In this document: one piece after another, positions 44,292 to 54,226 of the stretch | How the letters are laid out: each line of letters begins with the position of its first letter | Position numbering within the stretch: the stretch's first letter is position 1 | DNA from: Dryas octopetala | Lineage: Eukaryota; Streptophyta; Magnoliopsida; Rosales; Rosaceae | Direction: 5' to 3' | DNA: 64,000 nt | Assembly (NCBI GenBank): GCA_963921425.1 | Contig: OY992835.1 | Location: 9,176,001-9,240,000 of the forward strand | The notes under the pieces: model-generated | What the model saw: only the letters and a program-made list of their open reading frames with translations | Database searches by the model: none | Told to the model about the DNA's origin: nothing | Program-made: the position numbers and the translations under genes

Positions 44292-44989
44292 ATAGCAGCA
44301 GTACCCCAGTATCTGATACTCTATGTTGTTTACACCTCCTCAACATGCAGTAGCGAGTATTATATGATCTGAAATCAAGCGTTTCTACAATCTGTTCTGT
44401 TATATGTACCTTATAAAGGACTGATACAATAGTTCTGTTTTCCTTCTAGTTCTGCTGCTTTCTGTGTTATGTCGAAGGATCATTCGAATACATTTACCCA
44501 GAATAATATATTGATGCTTTCTATACGGAGTTCACACACTTGTAATTGACCAATAGATCTGCTTGTTGATTTGTACTTTCCAGTCAGTGGCAGCCCTTCT
44601 TACTAGGGAGGTTGGTGCATGTATAGAACTTAAATAATTCTGATGGGCAGTAAATTTAGTGGCTTTAAAAAGTAATCTCAGTTTCTGGAGAAATGGCTTC
44701 TGTTTCTGAGAAAAGGAAGCCATTCTCCACTTGAGGGGTTATTTTTTGTTTACCATTATTAATTGAAGTAAATTAGTGTTAAACCATTAAAAAACTCTAT
44801 TAATTGACGTGAAGACATTTTTAGTGGAAGCCATCAAATTATCTATTTTGAACGAATTACATTTTAATACTGCTGTCTTAACTGGAATGTTACAAAGTGT
44901 AATATTACAGTTGATATTGCTGAAAAAACATTTCAGTTGATATTGCTGAAATATGGTCCAGCAGCTGTAGAACTGATTCTACAGCTGGT
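44292..44989 (+). other. eIF1 3'UTR and downstream DNA
   Basis: Sequence to about 44620 has the T/G-rich character of a plant 3'UTR, though no perfect AATAAA is seen. Beyond it is AT-rich with a repeated TTGATATTGCTGAAA motif (44912 and 44939). No other gene. Confidence 0.45.
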
Positions 44990-45360
44990 CTGACCTGGTC
45001 CAACTCTTAGGCCCAATTCCAACAGGGGCGGGCTGGGCTGCAGGGACGGACATGGATGCTGAAGTGGACCTCCGAGATCCACCCCTGTTCGAGATCAAAC
45101 TCATCTGCACGACGTAGATATTTAAAACAAATATCTAGTATGCACTCGAAGAACACATAAGGAGATGTTGCCGAAATTTTCTCAGATCAAAACCACATCA
45201 CATGAACCGCTAACCACAACACATAAATGTGCACTCCCAAACTGTCCATGGGTAATTTGGACAATTCAAGAATCATATTGGAGCGCAATCACGCCAAGCG
45301 CCCATGCGTGCGTCCAATAGACTCTCGAACGGGTCTAAGGTGAATTTAAATTTAGTGTAC

Positions 45361-45423
45361 AAAGTTATCCACTGATAACTTCGCACGACTAGTTAAATGT
45401 ACAAAGTTATCGATTGATAACTT
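45361..45423. repeat. Two direct copies of a small hairpin
   Basis: AAAGTTATC-4 nt-GATAACTT occurs twice (about 45361-45381 and 45403-45423), each a perfect 8-bp stem, each followed by CGCAC and preceded by TGTAC. Confidence 0.7.
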
Positions 45424-46151
45424 CGCACAAGCGCTTCGTGCCACATGACCTCACCCAGTACTCGAGGAGTGCTGGACTACGTCATCGGAAATTTTGCAAT
45501 TACAACTAAACTAAATGTAACATACAAATTAAACTATAATTAATCTAACAATATACATATAAGCATACAAACAAACTATTAAATTTTAGCATATAAAAAC
45601 ATACAAATTAATTAATCAATTTTATAATTAATTTTAACATACAAACTAATTCACTCAAAAATTTAATACAATTATATATGAAACATTAAATACTAAATCA
45701 TACAAAAACTTAACTAAAAGATAGATTAAACACATACCTCACCAAAAATGCAATTATCCTTCTTCGCAAATGCAACATTATCCTTCCTTCACCAAAAAAA
45801 TAAATCATTGTCAAATATGAGCCCAACATCAATCTAAATTCAGATTTCACAACCAAACCACTAAATTAAAAAAACCCACAACATTAACTAATTACCACTA
45901 AAATCAGAAATTTCACAACCAATTTATGCAAAATCCACAATATTAGAAAACATAAAAAACAGAAAATACCAAAAAAAACAGAAAATACCATAAAAAAACA
46001 AAAAATACCAAAAAAAAAACAAAAAATACCATAAATAAAAAAAACAAAAACAAAAACAAAATACCTGTGTTTCGGGGGGGTGTTGAGCTGGTTTCGGCTT
46101 CGAGGGGGGGGGGGTTTTGGGTGAGCTGGTTTCGGCTGGGGGGGGATGGGT

Positions 46152-49100
46152 TTCGGTGAAACGCCCCGAACCTCGGGCCCATGAAAATACTGAACATCAA
46201 AGTGTTAAATCTTTTTTTTTTCTCTTACTTTTGAGCCATGCACAACAACATAAGTAAATATAATTCTGTCAAAACATTTTAAACAAACCACTGAGTAAAA
46301 ACAATTAAACAAATCTCTCTGGGTCCCACTGCCTCGTCTTCTCCCCACTGCTTCCTCAGCCTGCTCAACCTAAACAACATCATCCTACACCACATCCATG
46401 GTGTACCGGGTTATACAACAACCCGGTAGGCTCACTAGAGCTCGTATGAGTGAAATGACATAATAATTGTCCTCAATAATTTTCTCGATCCCCAAACTCA
46501 AAAACAATCCGCAAAATATCCATAATTACTTAATCACAAAACATTCCACCACCAACCATCCAAGCATCAAGATAATCAAAAAAAACTCATCATATGCACA
46601 TTTAATCTCATCAATAATAATAATAAAACATTCTTACAAATCAATTGCCTAATCGTTACTATCAACCTCAACATCAACCTCAAACATTCACATCCTAATG
46701 AATAACCTCACGACATAATCACCTTCGCTTCCCTTCTCAAGCTTTAAGCCTAAACCTTACCAAGTTCTAACCAGCCCAAGTCCTAACGAACAAAAGCCAT
46801 ACAATACACGGTATAAACAAACATTTATCCAATTTCACTCACGACGCTCTTTGAAATCCTCCTAATCTCACTCACGTCGCTCTTTGAAACCCTCCAACTT
46901 TAAAACTATTTCTCAAATCCATCTCTTCTTTCAAATCCATTTTTAAGTCATCTCAAAACTGTGATTCGAACTCTGAAGAATAAATAGTATTTTCAAGTTG
47001 TAAAACTGTTAAAATAACTGAAATAAAAACACAAAGCCAGCTCTACTGAAACTGTCATTAAAATATTTACTGATGTAATTTCATTTCTCAAAATGCCCCA
47101 CAAACTGAAATCTTACGCCACAAACTGTAAATCGCTCGCCACTTCCCATGCAGAGCGGATCGATGCACGGGCAGGCAGGTATGCTCGCCACTTCTCGTGC
47201 AGAGCGAATCTATACACGAGCAGGCAGGAATGCTCGCCACTTCTCATGCAGAGCGAATCAATGCACGAGCAGGCAGGATGCTCGCCACTTCTCGTACAGA
47301 GCGAATCTATGCACGAGCAGGCAGGAATGCTCGCCACTTCTCATGCAGAGCGAATCAATGCACGAGCAGGCAGGATGCTCGCCACTTCTCGTACAGAGCG
47401 AATCTATGCACGAGCAGGCAGGATGCTCGCCACTTCTCGTGCAGAGCGAATCTATGCACGAGCAGGCAGGAATGCTCGCCACTTCTCATGCAGAGCGAAT
47501 CAATGCACGAGCAGGCAGGATTTCTCACACAACTTAAGTCACAACATTCTCAGAACCATCTCATAACCATCCTTGTTTCACAATGTATAAATCCCCCATG
47601 TATTACTCCTCAGATTCATCTCTACATATGCATCATCATCAACACTTGTTGTCAGACAATTTATTCTTTAAACATTTACTCTCAGTTTACTCCGAACTAT
47701 GCCGAATCAAGGAATCCCTTCCGAAATTGATTCTTGCTCATGACCTTTCACTTGTTTATCACCCAAATCATACCAAATGCTTCCTCAAAAGTAACTTGAT
47801 TATTCTGTAAGATAATTACCTAATCATTTTCATTAATCCTCGACAATAAGTGTTTCTTCTCTAATCCAGCAATTATTCTCGGGTAACCCTATAATTCCTA
47901 AATAATTTCCTAACCTCAAATCCTCATCAATTCATTCTCCTAACTCAAAATCCTACACCTAGTCTTCTCTAACGTAAAGCAGCAAATCCATAAAACAGAC
48001 AATTAAACCACGGTACTCTACAATATAAGCAGATAAATTTCACTCACAATTTAACTACGTAAAAGACCGAAATACCCTTCACGGTGCCATTGCTCGGATA
48101 CCAAATCCGGCAGCATAACGGCATCGGGAATAAGATTTCCCGAGCCCATGTACCTGTTAAGACCAGACAACCAACAATATTCAATAGATTCTTTAACTAG
48201 CTGTCAAACAACCGAAACAAGCGGCCAACCACCACACACGGTGGCTGCCCGGCCATTAACAACACACAAAAATAACCTCAGATAGTCACCGAACTTAAAA
48301 TTAAGCTACTAGAACTCTAAGGAAGTGGAAAAATACAAGAAACCATCCAACCCGCCGCCACGAGGGGCGGGGCCGACGGTGGCAGCGGCGGCACAAACCT
48401 AGAAATACTCAAATTCAACTCCAATTAATCCTAATTGCATAATAAAACCTTCAATTGCACAAAATCCACCCAAATTCAAGTCCAATTTCAAGAAATTCGA
48501 AATATAACAAACACCCTAAAATCAAATTTTCAATTTCTCAAAATTGGGGAAAACACACCTTAGGGGAAAGATAGCCCGTACCTCGAAGATCATTTTTGAC
48601 AACTGGACCGACGGCCAAATCTCGCCGGAAAAGGCCGAAATCGGCGGCGGAAGCCGGCGGCTGGCTTGGCTTCCCGAGCTCATTGCTCCGTCGTGGAGCC
48701 TCGTATGGACGAACGGAGACCATGGTTGAACTCACCACGACGAGGGGAACAAAGCCCGGTAGGTCCGGCCATCCAATTTCTGCCGGAACAGTGCAATCGT
48801 GGTGGTGCAGCCGCATCCCTTGTGGCGTCGAATCGTCGTCGTGGAGCGTTACCGGCGTGAGGGAAGGGCATGGGAAGACTCGCCGTGGCCTGGGGAAGAG
48901 AACCCAGGTGGTCCGGCGCCGCAACTCTGTCGGAAAACACAGATCGCCGGCGAGGACAACTTCTCTGTCTCGCGTCATTTCTCTGTCGCCGATGGTTGTC
49001 GGAGCAAGGGGAGGCCAGGGGAAGGAGGAGGGAGGGACGGCGATGGCGGGGAGACAAAGCCCGATCCCAGTCGCCGCCGCACGCGCCCACACGCGCCGGT

Positions 49101-49399
49101 GGCGGTGGCGGCGAGAGTGAGAGAGTGAGGCACGCGGGAGAAGGAGAGGATCGGAGAGAGAGGAGAGAGAAAAAAAATGTCCAGAAATTTCTGGATTTTG
49201 GGTATTTAAAACCCACTCCTACAAAATTACAAAATTGCCCTTTCCTTCAAATGCTCCTATCTTTCAAATCGTAGCTCCGATTGACGCGTGCCGCGTGTCT
49301 ACGAACTCGTGGACTCGAGACCTTTCCAACGTGCCCAAAGTCAAAAACGAAAGTCCATTATTTTTAAAAGTCAACTTTAGGTCGGGTCGTTACATTCGG
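46152..49399 (+). mobile_element. Solo LTR of a Ty3/gypsy-like element (copy D)
   Basis: 3,238 bp from TGAAACGCCCCG (46157) to GGTCGGGTCGTTACA (49394), with 5-bp duplications TTCGG at 46152-46156 and 49395-49399. The terminal 200-250 bp resemble copy C (33192-36107). It holds a 48-49-bp tandem array (47133-47522) and a GC-rich stretch (48590-49130) with open frames on both strands and no domain. No internal element body or second LTR is present. It is inserted in the G-rich block of CACTA element B. Confidence 0.82.
47133..47522 (+). repeat. 48-49-bp tandem repeat array, eight copies
   Basis: The unit starts GCTCGCCACTTCTCGTGCAG and ends CACGAGCAGGCAGGAAT. Copies alternate 48 and 49 bp and show two sequence subtypes (TCTCGT and TCTCAT), suggesting higher-order duplication. 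A related but more degraded array with GTGCAGGCAATATCCTGGCC is at about 33940-34110 in copy C. Confidence 0.9.
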
Positions 49400-49640
49400 T
49401 AGGGGTGGGTTTTCGGGGGAGGGTGGGTTTCGGGTGGGGGGTGGGTTTCGGCGGGGGTGGGTATTCGGGTGGGGGGTGGGTTTCGGCGGGGGTGTGTATT
49501 CGAGGGGGTGGGTTTCGGCGGGGGTGGGTTTTCGGGGGGGTGGGTTTCGGCGAGGGTGGATTTTCAGGGGAGGGGGGGTGGGTCTCCGATGGGGGGGGTG
49601 GGTTTCGGTAGGGGGTGGGTTGTCGATGGGGGGGGCGGGG
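49395..49640 (+). repeat. G-rich tandem repeat (GGGTTTCGGCGGGGGTGGGT-like)
   Basis: About nine degenerate copies of a 25-30-bp unit made of G runs and TTTCGG. Many GGG tracts in close succession predict G-quadruplex formation on the plus strand. Open frames here are glycine-rich artefacts. Confidence 0.8.
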
Positions 49641-51335
49641 TTTTGGGTTTCGGGGAAGGAGAGAGGAGGAGGAGGGAGGAAGAGGGGAGGACGAGGAGGA
49701 GGGAGTGGCCGGCGCGCTGAGAGGGAGTGAGAGCTGAGGGAAGGAGGAGCGACTGTGCGCTGCGAGGGCGAGGGAGTGAGTGAGAGAGAGTGACTGAAGT
49801 GAACCCAGAAATGGGTTAAACTTAAAGACTTTGGGCGACGAACATGAATTCGTCGCCCAAAGTAGTTGACTTTAGGGCACCGTTCTATCCCGCCATAATT
49901 TCAGACTTTGGGCGACGCACTGTTCGTCGCCCAAAGCTACATTTCGTCGCCCAAAGTTGAATTTTTTTATGAACCATGATCGTTCATACGTTCGAGCTCC
50001 AATACCAAACTTCTAGATCTCCAATTGACCTAATATTTTACAGGAATGATCTTTGAGTGACAAACTAATAAATGAACGGTTCAGATCGTTAAAAACACAA
50101 TCGACATATAAGGTTCTACATATAAATCAGTGGTTTTTGCATTTGAAGAATAAAATTATATCAACTCTTTCGTTAAAACCTTGTAGCTTCAATAATTATG
50201 AAGACCACAACGTGATTATCACAATCAAAGCCATTCTTCATATATGTTCATACTCAAAGATCAACCATGGAAAAAATCGGCTCAATCGAAGTTCATCTAC
50301 CCGTTCGATTATTATTATAAGAATCAAGATCGTTCATACATCCTAAATGCTAAACCTAACTTCTACATCTCCAATTGAGTTAATTTTTTGCATGGATGAT
50401 CTTTGAGTGAGGCACTAAGGAATGATCGGTTCGGATCGTTAAAAACACAATACAAAAGTGATCTTCTACATACAAATACACTTGAAGAGTATAATTATAT
50501 TAACTTTTGGGTAGAAATTTTGGCGATTCAACAATTTGTGAAGACTACAATGTGATTTCAACGATCGAAACCGTTCATTCTATTCGTTTATACTGGAAGA
50601 TCAACCCTGCAAAAAATCGGCTAAATCGGAATTCATCTTATACTTCGATTCGTATTAGAAAATTTACAGTCGTTCATAAGTTCAACCACCATTACCTAAC
50701 TTCTACATCTCCGATTGAGCTAATTTTTTGCATGGATGATCCTTGAGTGGGGAATTAAAAAATTAATGGTTATGATCTTTGGAAATACAATCGTATCGTA
50801 TGCTATTACATATATAAAATTGTAAACAAAAAAGTATTCTTACTTTGGGCGAGGAACTTTACATTTCGTCGCCCAAGATAACTTTGGGCGACGAAATGTG
50901 AAGTTCCTCGCCCAAACCATTATTACAAAACAGGATGACCCTTTGGGCGACGAACAAGTTCCTCGCCCAAAATGAGTTTGGGCGACGAAATATTTTGTCA
51001 CCCAAAGTATGTTTGGGCGACAAATTTACGTTTTCCTCGCCCAAAGATACTTTGGGCGACGAACATGTATATTCCTCGCCTAATGTATTTCTCAATTAAT
51101 TGTTTGTCGCGTCTGTTTAGGCGACGAGATGAGTTCGTCGCCCAAAGTTACTTTGGGCGAGGAATGTGTTATTCGTCGCCCAAACCTTCTTTGGGCGACG
51201 GATATGTTCGTTGCCCAAACCTTTATGACATTGAGCGACAAATGTTCTTGTTCGTCGCCCTAAATTGCTTTGGGCGACGAATATATGTTCGTCGCCCAAA
51301 GTGTGGTCGCCCAAATATGTTTTTCTTGTAGTGAC

Positions 51336-53059
51336 CAAACCATCACAGCAAAAGGGATAGCTAAGCGAAAGAACTCTCCAAGGTGAAGGAGAGAATCTTT
51401 AGAAAATGCAATCCGGATTTTCTCAAAGGCTGGAGAATACATTGCATACAACCCCAATAGTATCACATTCAACCAAGTGGATAAACTAAAAGCTATGGCT
51501 GCACCATTTCTTCCCACTCCCAGCTTATATACAAGAGCCCAACATGTGGGTATATGGAAAAGTAGAATGAAAGAGGAGCAAAGGAGCATTGGAAAGATTG
51601 AACTCTGAGATTGAAAGTAGCGAGTTAATGGCTTAAGAATTGAACAACCAAAGAGTGCTGGAATAAGCCACAATGAGTATTTGCGTGCTTCAAGGGATAT
51701 AATGGGGTCTTGGCCTACTAATGTTAACAGTTTGTCCATGAGAATCCATAGGAGACATACTGGGGGACAAACCAAAAGGAGAGAGATCATGGCAGTGCAA
51801 GTATAAGTTCCAAGTTTTTGGTATTGCTCTGCCCCAAAAGCTTGCCCACAAAGAGTTTCCAATCCACCTGCCATTCCTGACTGTTTCCACAAGTACAAAT
51901 GAATTCATTAGCACTTAACTACTATATGTACGTGTCCATATTTGGTGGTCTAAGAAAGAAACCAAAAAGAAGTAAATCGATCTATTTGCACCCCATTTGG
52001 AAATAGTATTATCTTCTGAAATATATTGTGTTTGTGTCCAAAAACTACTTTTTTTTTTTTTGGAGTTCATGGTTGAGTGTTTCGGTTTTGGGTTATAAAT
52101 TGAACAAATAATTAAACGTAAGTCTAAAACAACATAGTGTTACATGTATATACCATATCAACATCCGAACTCCATAATGTTTTACTTAACACACTAAACA
52201 AAGTTTATCGTACCAATTTTGGATTTATTAAGATCCTTGAATTGTTGTTTTTGCATGACTTTTAATCTTACCTGTGTATTATAAATTCAAGAGTGTGTGA
52301 GCAAAAAAAAAAAAAAAGATTCATAACACCTACTTTTAGATGTGTATAGGGTCATATTCATGAATTTAAAACGATTGAATTTATAATACATAGACTAACA
52401 TTCAAATTTTACAAAAAAAAACAAATACAAGAGAGCATCCAAATCCACGAGACCTCTGCTTCCAACAAAATGAAGTGGAATACCATTAGACCATTAGTAT
52501 CTAAGGTACTCCCAACCCAATCGTTTCAATTATGGACCACATGAACGCAGCCCATTATCCAAATGGTTAATATTTATTGGAATAAAGGCATTTAATTAAG
52601 GCAACCCCTATCATATGTATAGCCAAGTTGATTAGTATGGACAAAGAAGTGACCCCTAGTTCGAGGCAATATTCAGTACATTGTACAGGTGGATCTTTCG
52701 AACAAAACACTTGGTGTTTGAACGCACTCTCAATGTCCACATGTGGGACGTTGGTTTTAGAAGTTTTGCTTATATATATACATATATATGTTGGATGAAT
52801 TCAAAGAAGAAAGAAGAGATCGACTTACAAGAAGGCTGAAACCAGTGACATTAGTGAGAGAGATGGCAATTGCAACGCTAGAGAGAGAGAGCTGATCAAG
52901 ATGTCCAACCATTATCATGGATACTAATTGCAGAACATACTGCAACACTGTGACTGCCACCATTGGTGCAGCTATCACACCCTCCTTCTTCAGCTCTCTC
53001 ACAAATGCTCCCCATGTTATCTCGGCCCATTTCTTAGACTCTTCAACCATCTCTCCCAT
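51336..53059 (-). CDS. MATE transporter exons 1-2 (N-terminal half)
   Basis: Exon 1 (53059-52829, 77 codons) starts MGEMVEESKKWAEITWGAFV and contains the first helices (VLQYVLQLVSMIMVGHLDQL), ending at a GTAAGT donor. Exon 2 (51880-51336) follows an ACAG acceptor and opens with SGMAGGLETLCGQAFGA, the hallmark of plant MATE proteins (the GQAxGA loop). It continues through LTRYFQSQSSIFPML to FFRLAIPFAVMV. Its donor is GTCACT: only the GT is ancestral, and the following bases are the end of an inserted CACTA-type element (ends at 51333). The start is supported by a TATA run just upstream. Intron 1 (52828-51881) shows nothing beyond T- and A-rich sequence. Confidence 0.88.
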
Positions 53060-53091
53060 TTCTTAATCCATACCCTTCTTCATGTGTTTCT

Positions 53092-53112
53092 ATAGCTTAT
53101 ATATATATATAG
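53092..53112 (-). promoter_or_regulatory. TATA-rich promoter of the MATE gene
   Basis: CTATATATATATATAAGCTA on the minus strand, 33-53 bases upstream of the ATG at 53059. It could act as the TATA box if the leader is very short; otherwise it is a simple TA repeat. Confidence 0.4.
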
Positions 53113-53281
53113 TCCCTTTCTTAAGGGATCTCTTATAAAAGAACAAAAAAGGATCACATTATCGAGGTCATCCTACAGTATGATTCAATGATATGAACTG
53201 TCTAATTTTTAATTAGATGCTCATTTAAGAATTATCTCTGCAAAAATATTAACAAAATTGTAAATCATTAATTTGACAATT

Positions 53282-53652
53282 TAATTTGAAGAAATCTAGG
53301 CATTTATTTCAAAAATAATTAGCAATTGAAGGAGTAGTCCAAAACCCTTATAAGCCACTATGCAAGGTTATATTTTTCCAATGTGGGATAACACTTCATA
53401 TTCTCACAAGCTCCACGTGTGACGTCACTTAAGCCAAATAAGTTGACAACTCATATTGGGTGACATGGAGAACGTGTAGTCACTCAGCTTAACACATGTA
53501 GGCGAACCTGCTCTGATACGATGAAGGAATATAGGCATCCATCCCAAAACTAATTGGCAATATGAGGAGTAACTAGTCGAAGACCCTTATAAGCCACTGT
53601 GCAAGATTATATTTTTTCAATATGAGATAACACTCCACATTCTCACATGATT
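53282..53652 (-). mobile_element. TRIM-like miniature LTR retrotransposon
   Basis: Two direct repeats of 122 and 126 bp (53287-53408 and 53522-53647) sharing CCCTTATAAGCCACT, both TGAAG...TTCTCACA on the plus strand, so TG...CA on either. Between them, touching the right repeat, is GCTCTGATACGA (53510-53521), the complement of the tRNA-Met primer site with one mismatch. Flanks TAATT and TGATT are a one-base-decayed target duplication. Total 361 bp with no coding capacity: a terminal-repeat retrotransposon in miniature, minus orientation. LTRs are well diverged, so it is old. Confidence 0.75.
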
Positions 53653-53832
53653 ATCATCATGAATATATATTTTAGAGATTATCATCAACAACGTGTTCAT
53701 TTATTTATTCGGTTCGAAGTATTATAAATATTAGATCGCATTGAGAGTTAATACAATAAGCCATCCTTTTTAGTTCTAATTAATCGTAGATATCCCTCTT
53801 AATATGTAAGTTATATATATATATATATACAA

Positions 53833-54226
53833 GAATACTCTAAAATTAATTGGTTAGCAAGTTAATACAAAACTAACCACTATGTTGGGCCCATCGCACA
53901 ATGTAATTTCAAAATCTGAACCGTCCATTTTTAAGCCCTACTTCAAAGATCATTTTTGTAAAAAATCTCCAAAATTGAAAGTCATTTAGCCATCTGATTA
54001 TAATAACAACTATTTATATGTTTTTATCGAAAACAGTGATTGTCTATTTATTTGATCACAATTAGATAACTAAATAATTTCCGATTTAGTTGATTTTTTG
54101 CAATGATGATCTTTGAAGTATAACCTAAAAAATGAACAGCTTGGATTATGAGATTTATTATGTGGTGGGCCCAAAAGCATGATTAGCTTCGTATTAACTT
54201 GCTAACATGTTAGTTTTAAAACACTC
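53833..54226. mobile_element. Hairpin MITE (about 394 bp)
   Basis: The whole element is an imperfect palindrome. Left GAATACTCTAAAATTAATTG with TTAGCAAGTTAATAC, and the same motifs on the minus strand from the right end, including TTGGGCCCA/TGGGCCCAA and the module TTTTTTGCAATGATGATCTT. TA repeats flank both sides. Confidence 0.75.

Larger units (their letters stand above)
44990..51336. mobile_element. CACTA (En/Spm) element B, partial, split by a solo LTR
   Basis: The right end TTTTTCTTGTAGTG ends at 51333 beside ACC, next to the MATE exon 2 donor. The right arm (about 49828-51320) is full of GGGCGACGAA/TTCGTCGCCC motifs and contains three copies of the about 350-400-bp module found once or twice in element A. 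Further left, G-rich sequence (46074-46156 and 49395-49640) was one block before a solo LTR entered. The part 45000-46070 is probably more of its interior, since it is unlike the eIF1 flank and leads into the G-rich block, but no coding domain was recognised. No left CACTACAAG end was found, so the left boundary given is a guess. Confidence 0.6.
21194..53059 (-). pseudogene. MATE/DETOXIFICATION transporter gene, scattered over 31.9 kb
   Basis: Seven exons can be placed by translation and splice sites: E1 53059-52829, E2 51880-51336, E3 30473-30387, E4 30255-30199, E5 29479-29309 plus 24004-23934, E6 21604-21399, E7 21250-21194. Their lengths sum to 1,425 nt, 474 residues plus stop, the usual length for a plant DTX protein. 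Splice phases agree at every junction (for example TG|T between E2 and E3, AG|T between E4 and E5). MATE transporters are 12-helix proton- or sodium-coupled exporters of metabolites, toxins or organic acids at the plasma membrane or tonoplast. Damage: E5 is split by a copia element, and intron 2 is about 20.9 kb with two other genes and transposons inside. A functional product is unlikely without an unaffected allele. A mis-joined assembly or two partial paralogues are alternatives. Confidence 0.8.

Noticed and set aside
47133-47522. Eight regularly spaced repeats as a possible CRISPR
   Set aside because: Units are contiguous without variable spacers and lie within a plant LTR; a simple tandem repeat.
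48538-49216. Overlapping GC-rich ORFs of 130-180 codons
   Set aside because: Open in four or more frames in a GC-rich part of a solo LTR; no consistent start or domain.
49405-49730. Glycine-rich ORFs in three frames
   Set aside because: All three frames are open because of the G-rich tandem repeat; not evidence of coding.
30474-51333. A single giant CACTA transposon carrying APO4 and eIF1
   Set aside because: The right end is convincing, but the sequence at the other border (around 30474) is an ordinary intron acceptor (ATTGTAG) and lacks a CACTACAAG end; no second ACC-flanked terminus was found.
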